Source: JAKRSE01 sp943369295 (GTDB lineage Bacteria > Armatimonadota > Fimbriimonadia > Fimbriimonadales > Fimbriimonadaceae). From it: DNA of 64,000 nucleotides. This document shows, in pieces, positions 8,101-16,444 of this stretch. Position 1 is the first letter of the stretch. Every line of letters begins with the position of its first letter. Position numbers and translations under genes: made by a program. Under the pieces are notes generated by a model. It was not told the origin of the DNA. It ran no database searches and saw nothing but the letters and a program-made list of their open reading frames with translations. The DNA lies in contig CALRMU020000002.1 of NCBI GenBank assembly GCA_943369295.1, positions 806,001 through 870,000 of the forward strand. The letters are read 5' to 3'.

Positions 8101-8134
8101 AGCCGCCCCTTTCAGGACCCTGAAGAGGCGGCTT
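8101..8134 (-). terminator. Terminator of the M20 peptidase gene
   Basis: AGCCGCC pairs with GGCGGCT, with an inner TTTCAG/CTGAA pairing. On the minus strand it is followed by TTTGAACTTGTTTTTC. It lies about 20 bases past the stop of the gene at 8155. Confidence 0.7.
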
Positions 8135-8154
8135 ATGCTTTATTTGTCCCTGAG

Positions 8155-9555
8155 TTAGTTTTCCACAGCCAGACTTGTCAAACGGTCCAGAACTCTGTAA
8201 TAGATTCTAGCCATTTTGTGAAGATGCTCGATCTTCATTCTCTCGTCTGTTTCATGAGCAGGGCCATCTCCCAGCCAGCCTGTTCCGATAGCAACCGAGT
8301 TGGGAACGGCTCGGGCGTAGGTGCCGCCTCCCATGACTCCTGGCTTTCTTTCTTCGCCAGTCTCTTCCTTGTAGCTCTCAACGACAGCCCCGACCAAGGG
8401 ATGATCCAGAGGGAAGTAAAGGGGCTTTGAATCGCTGAAGTCGGCCAGCTTCCAATCAAGGCCCAGCTCGCCGAGGTGGGCTTCGCATTTGGCCTTAATG
8501 TCATCGCCCGACCAAGTGACAGGGTAGCGGACATTGATGGTCATGCGAACCTTTCCATCGACCGTAGCAATGATTCCCAGGTTGGCCGAAAGAGCTCCGC
8601 TTGGCTCATCGCTGCCGGCGATCCCCAATCCGAGACCAGCAATGTGGGATCGCTCAAACAGCTCCTCAAAAGCTTCCTGACTGCTGAGGGGAGAAATCTC
8701 GGCCAAGAGCCGGAGAGCGCGAATGGCGGCATTGTCTCCACCAAAGGGCCAAGAACCGTGGGCAGCTTTGCCAACCGCATGGATCTTCAGCAGGTCGCCG
8801 TCCCAAGTCCAAGTCGCGTTCTTATCCCAGGCCTGAGACAGCTTTTCTTCAACGTGGGCCCTGGCTTCCGCCGAAACCTTGACCACGGCATCGCAGGAAT
8901 CGATGACGATGTTGGGTCTCTGGCCGCCAGAAATAGAGATCAGTTCCAGGTCACCGGTGGGTAGAGGGACTTCCACAATAAAGTCGGAAATGCCCTTTTC
9001 GGCATGAATCAGGGGCCAGCCGCCGTCAGGAGCCACTCCGAATGTCGGGGCTTCTTCCGTCTCCATGTAGCGGTGAATACAGCCAAAGCCGCTTTCTTCG
9101 TTGCAGCCAAAAACCAGCCTGACTCTGCAGGCGAGTTCTGGCTTGCAGTGCAGGAGGGCCAGGGCGGCGTAAAAGGCGGCGACGGTTGGACCCTTATCGT
9201 CAGAGGCTCCGCGGGCATAGACATAGCCATCTTCGACTTCAGCACCGAAGGGCTCGTGCTTCCAGCCTGGTCCGACGGGAACAACATCAAGGTGACCCAG
9301 CACCATGACCATCTTTTCTCCCTTGCCAAACTCGCCCCAGCCACAGTAGCCTTCGAGGTCAAAGGTGCTCAGCCCGTGCTCGGCCGACTTCTTCAGCATC
9401 AAATCAAGGGCTCTCTTGTTCTCCACGCCGAAGGGCGCGCCTGGGGCGGCTTCATCTTCGAGGCTGGGAATCTGCAGCAGCTCTCTGAGGTCAGCGAGAA
9501 GTTCGTTTTCGTGTTCCTTGAGCCAGGCGTGACCTGCCGCAACGGTTTCCGACAT
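8155..9555 (-). CDS. pepV: M20 family dipeptidase (PepV-like)
   Basis: 466-residue cytosolic two-zinc metallopeptidase, close to the usual PepV length. M20 motifs in order are GHLDVVPVG (first zinc His, with Asp), RGASDDKGP (bridging Asp), CNEESGF (catalytic Glu pair) and APDGGWPLIHAEKG. The long insert (about 190-330) between the two catalytic halves, with an AHGSWPFGG lid segment, is typical of PepV and carnosinase-like enzymes. The last zinc histidine should lie in the GWLGDGPAHETDE segment. It probably breaks down dipeptides taken up from outside, which fits with two secreted proteases beside it, though the link is inference. It is divergent from the transporter operon at 9688. Confidence 0.85.
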   Translation of the reverse strand: MSETVAAGHAWLKEHENELLADLRELLQIPSLEDEAAPGAPFGVENKRALDLMLKKSAEHGLSTFDLEGYCGWGEFGKGEKMVMVLGHLDVVPVGPGWKHEPFGAEVEDGYVYARGASDDKGPTVAAFYAALALLHCKPELACRVRLVFGCNEESGFGCIHRYMETEEAPTFGVAPDGGWPLIHAEKGISDFIVEVPLPTGDLELISISGGQRPNIVIDSCDAVVKVSAEARAHVEEKLSQAWDKNATWTWDGDLLKIHAVGKAAHGSWPFGGDNAAIRALRLLAEISPLSSQEAFEELFERSHIAGLGLGIAGSDEPSGALSANLGIIATVDGKVRMTINVRYPVTWSGDDIKAKCEAHLGELGLDWKLADFSDSKPLYFPLDHPLVGAVVESYKEETGEERKPGVMGGGTYARAVPNSVAIGTGWLGDGPAHETDERMKIEHLHKMARIYYRVLDRLTSLAVEN

Positions 9556-9687
9556 AGAGTCAGATTACCAGCAGAAAGAGAAACTGTCCTCCCGCCAGAA
9601 TTTCGCCTTTGAACTTAGCCAAAATGATGATGCCATGGGTCTTAAGCGACTTTTCGCTCAATGAGGTCCGTAGATGGCAGGTAGATC

Positions 9688-10698
9688 GTGAAGCACTTTT
9701 TTTCCTGGACCCTTTTGGCTGGCCTTCTGGTCCTGGGGGCATGCACTGGCCCAAATGAATCAGCCTCTTCAACTTCTGGCGAAAAGCCAGCCGCCGAAGG
9801 TTCGACTTTCAAAGTCGCCCTCTTGACCCCCGGCCCCATCAGCGATGCTGGCTGGAACGCCATGGCTTACGAAGGTCTGCAGGCCATCAAGACTGAACTG
9901 GGAGCCGAAGTTTCGACCCAAGAAGCCCTTGACGCCAAGATTCCTGATGCCATGACGAGCTATGGCCAGGAGAAGTACAACCTGGTTATCGGCCATGGTT
10001 TTGAGTACAACGAGCCAGGCACCGAGATTGCTCCTAAGTTCAAGGACACTGTTTTCGTCAGCTCATCTGGAGCCAAGACCACCGAGAACAGTGGAGCCAT
10101 TAGGTTCTATCTGGAGCAGGGCTTCTACCTTGCCGGTGCTGCCGCTGCCTTGACCAGCAAGACTGGCGGAGTAGCCATGATTGGCGGCCCGGATGTTCCT
10201 TCGATTCGTTCCACCTTTAAGGCTTTCAAGGCTGGCGCAGAAGCTGCCAAGCCGGGAATCAAGGTCCAGGAAATCTTCACTGGAGATGGACAGGATGTTG
10301 CCAAAGCCAAGCAGGCTGCCTTGACCGCCATCGGAGCCGGAGCTGACGTGCTGATTCATCAGGCCAATGCCGCTGCTCAGGGCGTTTTTGATGCCGCCAA
10401 GGAGAAGAACGTTCTTGCTGTCGGGGCCAATTTGGACCAGAACAGCAATGAGAGCGGGGTCGTTTTCTGTTCCGCCATCATCAAGGCTCAGCCTGCCTTT
10501 TTGGCCCTCGCAAAGGAAGTGAAAGAAGGCAAGTACAAGGGAACCCTTAGCCTCTTTGGAATGAAGGAAGGTGCGATTGAGTTTGTTTGGAACGACGCCC
10601 TGAAATCTAAGGTGCCCGAGGCCGCCCAGAAGGCAGTCGAGGACATGAAGGCCAAGATCCTTGATGGATCGCTGGTCGTTCCCAAGGACGAATTCTAA
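9688..10698 (+). CDS. BMP-family ABC transporter substrate-binding lipoprotein
   Basis: 336-residue lipoprotein of the BMP/PnrA/Med family, which binds purine nucleosides or related ligands for an ABC importer. A type II signal ends in the lipobox LVLGAC with the lipidated cysteine at residue 19. The mature protein shows family segments: KVALLTPGPISDAGWN near the start, VIGHGFEY, FVSSSGAKT, GGVAMIGGPDVPS, a VLIHQANAAAQG segment and GANLDQN. The start is GTG with GGCAGGTAG upstream. It is the first gene of a run with its ATPase (15-base gap), two permeases and a PTPS-type enzyme. The exact ligand cannot be read from sequence; nucleosides or nucleobases are the family default. Confidence 0.9.
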   Translation: MKHFFSWTLLAGLLVLGACTGPNESASSTSGEKPAAEGSTFKVALLTPGPISDAGWNAMAYEGLQAIKTELGAEVSTQEALDAKIPDAMTSYGQEKYNLVIGHGFEYNEPGTEIAPKFKDTVFVSSSGAKTTENSGAIRFYLEQGFYLAGAAAALTSKTGGVAMIGGPDVPSIRSTFKAFKAGAEAAKPGIKVQEIFTGDGQDVAKAKQAALTAIGAGADVLIHQANAAAQGVFDAAKEKNVLAVGANLDQNSNESGVVFCSAIIKAQPAFLALAKEVKEGKYKGTLSLFGMKEGAIEFVWNDALKSKVPEAAQKAVEDMKAKILDGSLVVPKDEF

Positions 10699-10713
10699 GT
10701 CCACTCTTCGCGT

Positions 10714-12162
10714 ATGACTCCCCTCCTTACCGCCCGGGGGCTCAGCCGAGCCTTCGGGAGGGTCCAGGCCCTCTCCGATGTCACTTTTGAAGCGGCATCG
10801 GGGGAGATCCATGCGGTTCTTGGGGCAAATGGGGCGGGGAAGTCAACTCTCATGGCCGTGCTCTCTGGCCACTTGGTTCCAGATTCTGGTTCGGTAAGTT
10901 TGGGTGGAAAGGCTCTGCCCTTCGGCTCACCTAGTGGAGTCAGAGACATGGGCGTCGCCATCGTCCATCAGCACTTTATGCTGGTGCCTCAGTTCTCGGT
11001 TCGCGATAACCTTCTTCTCGACCAAATGGGCGGCTTGGGAGGCATGACCGACCCGGCTCTGGTGGAAGAGAGAGCCAAGAAAGCGGCCGAATCGGTCGGC
11101 TGGCAGATTGACTTTAACGCCAAAACAGGCAGCCTCCCCGTTGGAGTTCAACAGAGAATCGAAATCATCAAGGCTCTGGCCTTCGATCCTCAAGTCATTA
11201 TCTTGGATGAGCCGACTGCCGTCCTGACTCCAGATGAAGTTGAGGATTTGATCCGAGTTCTAAAACAGCTTAAGGAGCAGGGAAAGACAGTCATTCTTAT
11301 CGCCCACAAGCTCAATGAGGTTTATGCCGCCGCCGACCGCGTGACTGTGCTGAGGCAGGGACGGACAGTGGGGACGGGACTGCTAAGCGAATTGACCCCG
11401 GACGCTTTGGCCACTTGGATGGTGGGCGAAGTTCCTCTTCCTCTTTCTTTGCTGGAAGTCACCCCGGGCGAAGTTCTGATGACCTTCGACGAGGTGAGGG
11501 TTAAGGGGAGTCGAGGTGAGGAGGCGGTCAGGGGCGTTTCGTTTCAGCTCCATGCCGGTGAGATTTTAGGAATCGGGGGAGTGGATGGGAACGGTCAGGT
11601 GGAACTGGCTGAAGCCGCCGCAGGCGTGCGGCCTGTTTCTTCTGGTGTCTTGGACGCGAAAGAATCACCTGCCTACATTCCTCAAGACAGACAGACAGAT
11701 GGTCTCGCTTTGACCATGTCTGTCTTTGATAACCTGCTTATTTCAGGAATTAATTCGGCCGAACTGATGAGGTCAGGATGGCTGAAGATGAAGGAAGCCC
11801 GCCGTTGGGGCGAGCGTCTTGCGGCGGATTATGAGATCAAGACTCCTGATCTGGACGTGAAGGCCAAGAATCTCAGCGGCGGCAACCAGCAGAAGATAGT
11901 TGTCAGCCGAGTTTTAAGTCGGAATCCCCGCATCATTGTTGCGGTCAACCCTACTCGTGGACTCGACATATCGGCGGCAAGATTTGTTCATGAAAATCTG
12001 ATGAAAGCTGCCAGAAACGGCGCGGCTTTGCTCTTGATCTCAACCGATAGAGAGGAGCTTTCAGCCCTTTCTTCCCGCATCATGATCATGTCCCGGGGAG
12101 AATTGACCCCGGCAGACAGGCAGGATCTGAAAGCTGACGTCCTTGCAGGAGTCGTTACATGA
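10714..12162 (+). CDS. Nucleoside-type ABC transporter ATPase, two NBDs
   Basis: 482-residue tandem ATPase of the sugar/nucleoside importer class (like YufO/NupA). NBD1 has Walker A GANGAGKST, Walker B VIILDEPTAVLTPDE, and PVGVQQR in place of LSGGQ. NBD2 lacks the Walker A lysine (GGVDGNGQVELAEA) but keeps LSGGNQQK and the NPTRGLD Walker B region. This asymmetry is normal for the family and not a defect. The stop overlaps the next start (ATGA at 12159-12162), which indicates translational coupling with permease 1. It works on the cytosolic face with the two permeases. Confidence 0.93.
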   Translation: MTPLLTARGLSRAFGRVQALSDVTFEAASGEIHAVLGANGAGKSTLMAVLSGHLVPDSGSVSLGGKALPFGSPSGVRDMGVAIVHQHFMLVPQFSVRDNLLLDQMGGLGGMTDPALVEERAKKAAESVGWQIDFNAKTGSLPVGVQQRIEIIKALAFDPQVIILDEPTAVLTPDEVEDLIRVLKQLKEQGKTVILIAHKLNEVYAAADRVTVLRQGRTVGTGLLSELTPDALATWMVGEVPLPLSLLEVTPGEVLMTFDEVRVKGSRGEEAVRGVSFQLHAGEILGIGGVDGNGQVELAEAAAGVRPVSSGVLDAKESPAYIPQDRQTDGLALTMSVFDNLLISGINSAELMRSGWLKMKEARRWGERLAADYEIKTPDLDVKAKNLSGGNQQKIVVSRVLSRNPRIIVAVNPTRGLDISAARFVHENLMKAARNGAALLLISTDREELSALSSRIMIMSRGELTPADRQDLKADVLAGVVT

Positions 12163-13226
12163 AGACTAAGGAATTGTTAAAGTCTTCGTCCGCAGGACTT
12201 GTTCTGATCGTCTCAATCTTCGCTGTTCTGGTTTTGGTACTCTGGCTGGCGAAGCTGGATGTTGGCGCGTCCCTTGCCGCCATCATGAAGAACGCTTTTG
12301 GAAGCCCCTTTGCCTTCAGTCGAACTCTGGTGAGGGCGACTCCTCTGATTTTCTGCGGAGTTGCTCTTTGTCTGGCTTGGAAGGCAGGCATGTTTAACAT
12401 TGGGGCAGAAGGACAGTATGTGGCGGGTGGACTTTTTGCCGCCGCTGTGTACAAGTTCGTTCCTCAGTCTCCTGAATTTATCCTCCAAATCCTGATTTTG
12501 GCGGCTGGCTGCCTGGGCGGCGCTCTGGCGGCTGGTTTGGCCGCCTGGCTGCAGATCAAGCGAGGGGTTCAGGTGGTGATTTCCACCATCCTTCTCAACT
12601 TTATTCTCCTGGGAATGCTAGGCTGGGCGGTCAACGGCCCCCTTAAAGAAGCCTCGAAGCAGCGGCCTATGACGGACCGAATCCCAGAATCACTTCTGCT
12701 TTGGCGTCCCTTCGATGGGCTTGAAGTCAACCTCGGAGTCTTTCTTGCCCTGGCCTTCGCCGTGGGTTCTTGGCTCTATCTCGCTCGATCCAAAGGAGGT
12801 TTTCATCTGAGGCTGGTCGGAGAAAACCAGAAGGCAGCTCGGGCCAGCCTGGTTTCGGTGGAGAATGTTCAGCTCAAAGCCATGGCGAGCTCCGGAGCAT
12901 TGGCCGGTTTGGCTGGGGCTGTCACCTACCTGGGAATCAGCCGCCAGGTTGGAGAAGGATTCGCCGAGGGTTTTGGTTTTCTTGCTATTCCCGTTGCGCT
13001 TTTGGGTGGACTCAACCCCCTTGGTGCGGCAGCGGTCGGGCTCGGTTTTGGTGCGCTTATGGCTGGTGGCGAAGGCCTCGCTCGCACTTCACCCATCGGC
13101 TCCAGCCTGGTCACTCTTATTCAAGCCATTGCCGTGCTGGGCTACCTCGGATTCCTTGCCTGGAAGGCAGCTCAGCCAGAACCCGTTCTGCCCGATGAAC
13201 ACCATCAGGAGGTTTCCCCTGCTTGA
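12159..13226 (+). CDS. ABC transporter permease 1 (YufP/NupB-like)
   Basis: 355-residue inner-membrane protein of the BPD_transp_2 type. About ten hydrophobic segments are seen, with the family motifs FCGVALCLAWKAGMFNIGAEGQY near residue 65-85 and SGALAGLAGAVTYLGI near 250. The start ATG overlaps the ATPase stop by 4 bases. The 3' end overlaps permease 2 by up to 32 bases. The larger of the two permeases in this importer type usually comes first, as here. Confidence 0.92.
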   Translation: MKTKELLKSSSAGLVLIVSIFAVLVLVLWLAKLDVGASLAAIMKNAFGSPFAFSRTLVRATPLIFCGVALCLAWKAGMFNIGAEGQYVAGGLFAAAVYKFVPQSPEFILQILILAAGCLGGALAAGLAAWLQIKRGVQVVISTILLNFILLGMLGWAVNGPLKEASKQRPMTDRIPESLLLWRPFDGLEVNLGVFLALAFAVGSWLYLARSKGGFHLRLVGENQKAARASLVSVENVQLKAMASSGALAGLAGAVTYLGISRQVGEGFAEGFGFLAIPVALLGGLNPLGAAAVGLGFGALMAGGEGLARTSPIGSSLVTLIQAIAVLGYLGFLAWKAAQPEPVLPDEHHQEVSPA

Positions 13227-14088
13227 TCTTGCGGTGAACGTTTTCCGCTTCGGAGCGCCAGTTTGTTTGGGAGCCTTGGGCGAGACGCTTCAGCAGAAAT
13301 CGGGAGTGCTCAACATTGGGCTCGAAGGCTTGATGCTGACTGCAGCCTTTACATCGATGCTCGCGGCAAAGCAGACTTCCAACCCTTGGATCGGCTTGGC
13401 GGTTGGGCTCTTGGCTGCCTTGATCTTGGCTCTCCTTCAAGGAGTTTTCGTTCTCACTTGGTCGATGGATCAGGTTGTGGTGGGGACCGTCGTCAATCTC
13501 TTTGCCCTGGGCATCACTTCCACAGTGTTTAGGATGATCTTTGGCGCTTCGGGCCAGCTGATCAGCGTCCCCAAGCTTCCGACCCTCTTTTGGGGTCTGG
13601 ATTTCGTCCTGCTCCTCATCCCGGTTCTCGCCATTCTGCTCGCTTGGCTTTTTGCCAAAACCAAGTGGGGATTGGCCGTGAGAGCGGCAGGCGAGAACCC
13701 TAAGGCACTTTCTGCTGCTGGCTTCTCCCCCGCAAAAGTACGGTGGATGGCACTGATAGGAGGCGGGCTGATGGCTGGTTTGGCAGGCAGCTACTACACC
13801 TTGGGAATCACGGGATCTTTTGCAGAAGACACCATTGCCGGGCGTGGATTTATCGCCATTGCTATGGTCACCTTTGGCCGCTGGAATCCGGTCTGGGTTC
13901 TGCTCGCCAGCCTGCTTGTTGGTGCCGCCGAGCAGGTGCAGTTCAGTCTGCAGACAGTCAACCAAGGCATCCCTGTCCAGTTCTTTTCAATCCTGCCCTA
14001 CGTCTGTGCCCTGGTGGTGTTGATCGTGGCGGGCAAGGGAACCGCTGCCCCAGAATCGCTTGGCCAGCCTTGGAAAGAATCGAAATGA
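13195..14088 (+). CDS. ABC transporter permease 2 (YufQ/NupC-like)
   Basis: About 297 residues, inner membrane, BPD_transp_2 type: GALGETLQQKSGVLNIGLEG near the start and a GGGLMAGLAGSYYTLGI segment near residue 200. The start is not certain. ATG 13195 lies inside permease 1. A strong AGGAGG at 13207-13212 lies downstream of it and points to CTG 13219 (6-base spacing), while GTG 13234 is too far for that site. The frame continues open to 12865, but that part is a shadow of permease 1. The stop TGA overlaps the ATG of the next gene at 14085. Confidence 0.9.
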   Translation: MNTIRRFPLLDLAVNVFRFGAPVCLGALGETLQQKSGVLNIGLEGLMLTAAFTSMLAAKQTSNPWIGLAVGLLAALILALLQGVFVLTWSMDQVVVGTVVNLFALGITSTVFRMIFGASGQLISVPKLPTLFWGLDFVLLLIPVLAILLAWLFAKTKWGLAVRAAGENPKALSAAGFSPAKVRWMALIGGGLMAGLAGSYYTLGITGSFAEDTIAGRGFIAIAMVTFGRWNPVWVLLASLLVGAAEQVQFSLQTVNQGIPVQFFSILPYVCALVVLIVAGKGTAAPESLGQPWKESK

Positions 14089-14915
14089 AATCAACCGTCA
14101 AGCTGCAGAGGAGAATCACTTTTTCCAGCGGGCACCGTTACTGGCTGCCTAGCCTAACCGAGCTGCAGAATCGCGATCTTTTTGGCCCTTGGGCCAGCCC
14201 CTACAACCACGGCCACAACTACGTGCTTTGGGTGACGGCCGAGGGCGAAGTGGACCCCACCACCGGGATGGTGGTGAACATTAAATGGATTGACGATGTG
14301 CTCAAAGAAAGGGTGATTCGCCGCTTTGACCAGAAGTCGATTAATGACGAGATTCCTGAGTTTTTTGATCGATCCAGTTCGATCGAGAACCTGCTGACCT
14401 ACTTTGCCGACAAGCTTCAGCAGCTGCCCGGCGATGCAAAACTGATTCATTTGAAGCTGGAAGAACACCCCCTGCTCTACGGAGAGCTAGACCTAACACC
14501 CCCGCACGGCCCCATGATTTCACTCACCCGCGTTTACGAATTTGCCGCCAGCCATAGGCTCAATACCGAAGAGCTTCCGCATGAAGAGAACATTAGGCTC
14601 TACGGAAAGTGCAACCACATTAACGGGCACGGCCACAACTATGTTCTAGAAGTCACGGTCTCAGGAACTCCTGACCCTGTGACTGGCATGCTTGCCGATT
14701 TGGGCCAGCTAGATTCTGTGGTCGAAGAGAGGATTCTCAACCGCTACGACCACAGAAACCTTGATCTGGACGTTGAGGAGCTGGCGGGGAAGGTCACGAC
14801 CAGCGAAGTCGTCGCCCGCGAGATATTCACTCAGCTGGAAGGAGTGGTTCCGGGCCAGTTGGAGAGGGTTCGCCTTCACGAGACGGCCCGGAACATTTTT
14901 GAAGTGACGCGTTAG
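14085..14915 (+). CDS. Tandem two-domain PTPS/QueD-like protein
   Basis: 276 residues made of two 6-pyruvoyl-tetrahydropterin synthase / 6-carboxy-tetrahydropterin synthase domains, where single-domain proteins of about 120-150 residues are normal. Domain 2 (about 146-276) has zinc ligands H157, H182 and H184 and the catalytic set C176, D222 and H223 (in RYDHRNL). Domain 1 (1-140) keeps zinc ligands H17, H42 and H44 but has no cysteine at the equivalent place (GPWASPYNHGHNY) and has Q83 where the histidine should be (FDQKSIN). It therefore looks catalytically dead. The product could be the queuosine precursor CPH4 or a pterin. The start overlaps the permease stop (ATGA), so the enzyme is translationally tied to a nucleoside-type importer. 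Confidence 0.88.
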   Translation: MKSTVKLQRRITFSSGHRYWLPSLTELQNRDLFGPWASPYNHGHNYVLWVTAEGEVDPTTGMVVNIKWIDDVLKERVIRRFDQKSINDEIPEFFDRSSSIENLLTYFADKLQQLPGDAKLIHLKLEEHPLLYGELDLTPPHGPMISLTRVYEFAASHRLNTEELPHEENIRLYGKCNHINGHGHNYVLEVTVSGTPDPVTGMLADLGQLDSVVEERILNRYDHRNLDLDVEELAGKVTTSEVVAREIFTQLEGVVPGQLERVRLHETARNIFEVTR

Positions 14916-14956
14916 ATGAGCAGAAGACTGGCTGCCCAGTCGTCCGCTTTCTCTCT

Positions 14957-15622
14957 TCAGTCACGGTGATCTTCGTAAATTCCGATCATGCGATCCACGT
15001 TGTGCATTCCTGGGTAAGGGCGGCCGGCCACAGTCTGCTGCCAGCGATGGAACTTGGCGTGGCCATCGATAAAGGCGAAGTTTGACCCGTTGGTAAAGGC
15101 GGTCTGGAAGATTCTTTCGTCAAACCAGTTCTCCACCTCGCCGTCGTGTTCGCCAACATAGGCATCAATGTCATCCCAGCTCAGGTAGTCGCCGGGCCAG
15201 GGGTGATAGTCAGAATCCTCGACTCCCTGCAGGCGAAGAGACAGAACAATCTGAGCGGCAGGTTCAGAGAACTGAGTGAGGTTGGCTCCGTGAGCAAACA
15301 CTCCGTTAAGCAGGTAGTCAGTTTCGGGCTCATCCTCTCTCGCCTTGTAGGCGGGAGTTCTAAAAATACCGGCGCTCTTGACGTAAGGGTAAAGGGATGG
15401 GTACCAATCGTATTCGATCTCCTCGTCTTTCACCACGCTCCGGTCGTCATTGTCGCCAGCGTAAATCTGCAGAGCCACCCCGATCTGCTTAATATTGCTG
15501 AGGTCCTGAGTTTTCTTGGCTGCCGCTTTTGCCTGGCTGAAGACAGGGAAGAGAATGGCCGCAAGAATGGCAATGATCGCGATGACGACCAAAAGCTCAA
15601 TCAGGGTGAAGGCTTTGCGCAT
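14957..15622 (-). CDS. Pseudopilin-like secreted protein (prepilin N-terminus)
   Basis: 221 residues counted from the ATG that begins MRKAFTLIEL. A prepilin peptidase site lies after A4 (A before F, with Glu at +5), followed by a hydrophobic helix ending in ILFPVFSQAK. The C-terminal part has the FAFIDGHAKFHRW segment typical of DUF1559/H-X9-DG-like proteins, which are very numerous in Armatimonadota and Planctomycetota. The upstream 12 codons in the frame do not fit a prepilin leader. No ribosome site precedes the ATG, and a good promoter ends only 6 bases before it, so the mRNA may be leaderless. The role is unknown; surface structure or type II secretion-related export is likely. Confidence 0.88.
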   Translation of the reverse strand: MRKAFTLIELLVVIAIIAILAAILFPVFSQAKAAAKKTQDLSNIKQIGVALQIYAGDNDDRSVVKDEEIEYDWYPSLYPYVKSAGIFRTPAYKAREDEPETDYLLNGVFAHGANLTQFSEPAAQIVLSLRLQGVEDSDYHPWPGDYLSWDDIDAYVGEHDGEVENWFDERIFQTAFTNGSNFAFIDGHAKFHRWQQTVAGRPYPGMHNVDRMIGIYEDHRD

Positions 15623-15628
15623 TGCAGG

Positions 15629-15658
15629 ATTATTGCAAATGCAACAATTCTGCGTCAA
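15629..15658 (-). promoter_or_regulatory. Promoter of the pseudopilin gene, probably leaderless
   Basis: On the minus strand TTGACG (15658-15653) is followed after 18 bases by AATAAT (15634-15629). The start codon begins 6 bases after the -10 box, which would put transcription start at or next to the A of ATG. Confidence 0.6.
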
Positions 15659-15944
15659 GGATTAAGGCAATATTGTTGAGAAAGGGGACTTGGTGAGTTT
15701 TCTGGCGGTTTTCGACTCTCGCCTGACGGTTCGGTCGAAAACCGCTTTTTTGCTTTGGGTAGTGAATATCCATGGAATTTGATGATCGGGTCGTGCCTGA
15801 ATTGATTTCTAGATCGCTAGGCTCGGAGATCTCTCGCAAGATAACCATTCGCCTTCCCCTCCCAAAAGGGCAGCTTCCCTATCCCTTAGCTGGCGGGAGG
15901 ACCTGATTATTTGGTTGGCAGAGGCCTACCGGAAAACCCCCTTC

Positions 15945-15973
15945 GAGTGGCTCCGAGGAACGAGGAGACGCTC
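15945..15973. repeat. Hairpin with loop GAGGAACGA
   Basis: GAGTGGCTCC (15945-15954) and GGAGACGCTC (15964-15973) flank the exact 9-nt loop GAGGAACGA. Seven of ten arm positions pair. Confidence 0.6.
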
Positions 15974-15992
15974 AATGGGGAGAAAAACATCT

Positions 15993-16044
15993 CCCCTTCC
16001 GTGCGGCAAGTCTGGCCAGTTGAGAGTCATCTGAACGGAAGGGG
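15993..16044. repeat. CCCCTTCCGT/ACGGAAGGGG inverted repeat
   Basis: Perfect 10-bp outer stem with a 32-base interior. It is followed by CCAGGGGGATGGC, similar to the bases after the hairpin at 156-174. A second CCCCTTCC...GGAAGGGG pair lies at 16077-16138. Confidence 0.6.
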
Positions 16045-16163
16045 CCAGGGGGATGGCAGGGTTTGAACCGAAGATGCCCCTTCCGGATACTCTCCATCCC
16101 CTGCCCCTTGCCTCTCGCTAAAGCGAAAGGAAGGGGTTCTGATATGCCTGCCAAAGAACAGTT

Positions 16164-16193
16164 CCGGCCCGACAGCATACTGGTCGGGACCGG
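16164..16193. repeat. Hairpin, 10-nt arms, loop AGCATACTG
   Basis: CCGGCCCGAC pairs with GTCGGG-A-CCGG (one bulged A, as in the 1124 and 43732 copies) around AGCATACTG. It is followed by GCACCC. Confidence 0.75.
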
Positions 16194-16444
16194 GCACCCA
16201 AAATGTGTCCTTTCAAGCATCCTAGCTTCTCCCAAAAAGAGAATTTTCAACAAACTCGTAAATTTTCTTGGGGGGACCCTAAAGAAGCCGCAAAAGGAAG
16301 CCTTAATAAGAAGCACGAAAGGCCTTGACTGAAAGGGCAAGACGGGGGCGACCCCGATCGCGCAAAGCCAACAGATCTCTGGATGCCATGAGGGCAGGGA
16401 GATGGCTGGGCCACCAAACCGGGCAGATATCAAGGAAGCCAATC

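Larger units (their letters stand above)
15660..16430. other. Intergenic repeat field upstream of flgM
   Basis: About 780 bases without a supported gene. It contains a hairpin with loop GAGGAACGA (15945-15973), two CCCCTTCC/GGAAGGGG hairpins (15993-16044, 16077-16138), a GGGGAGA/TCTCCCC hairpin (15977-15996), and an AGCNNNCTG-loop hairpin (16164-16193). Open frames here are translated repeats. Confidence 0.65.

Noticed and set aside
10714..12162. Missing Walker A lysine in the second half of the ABC ATPase as a sign of decay
   Set aside because: An asymmetric second nucleotide site of this kind is usual in the nucleoside/BMP importer ATPases, and the rest of the domain is intact.
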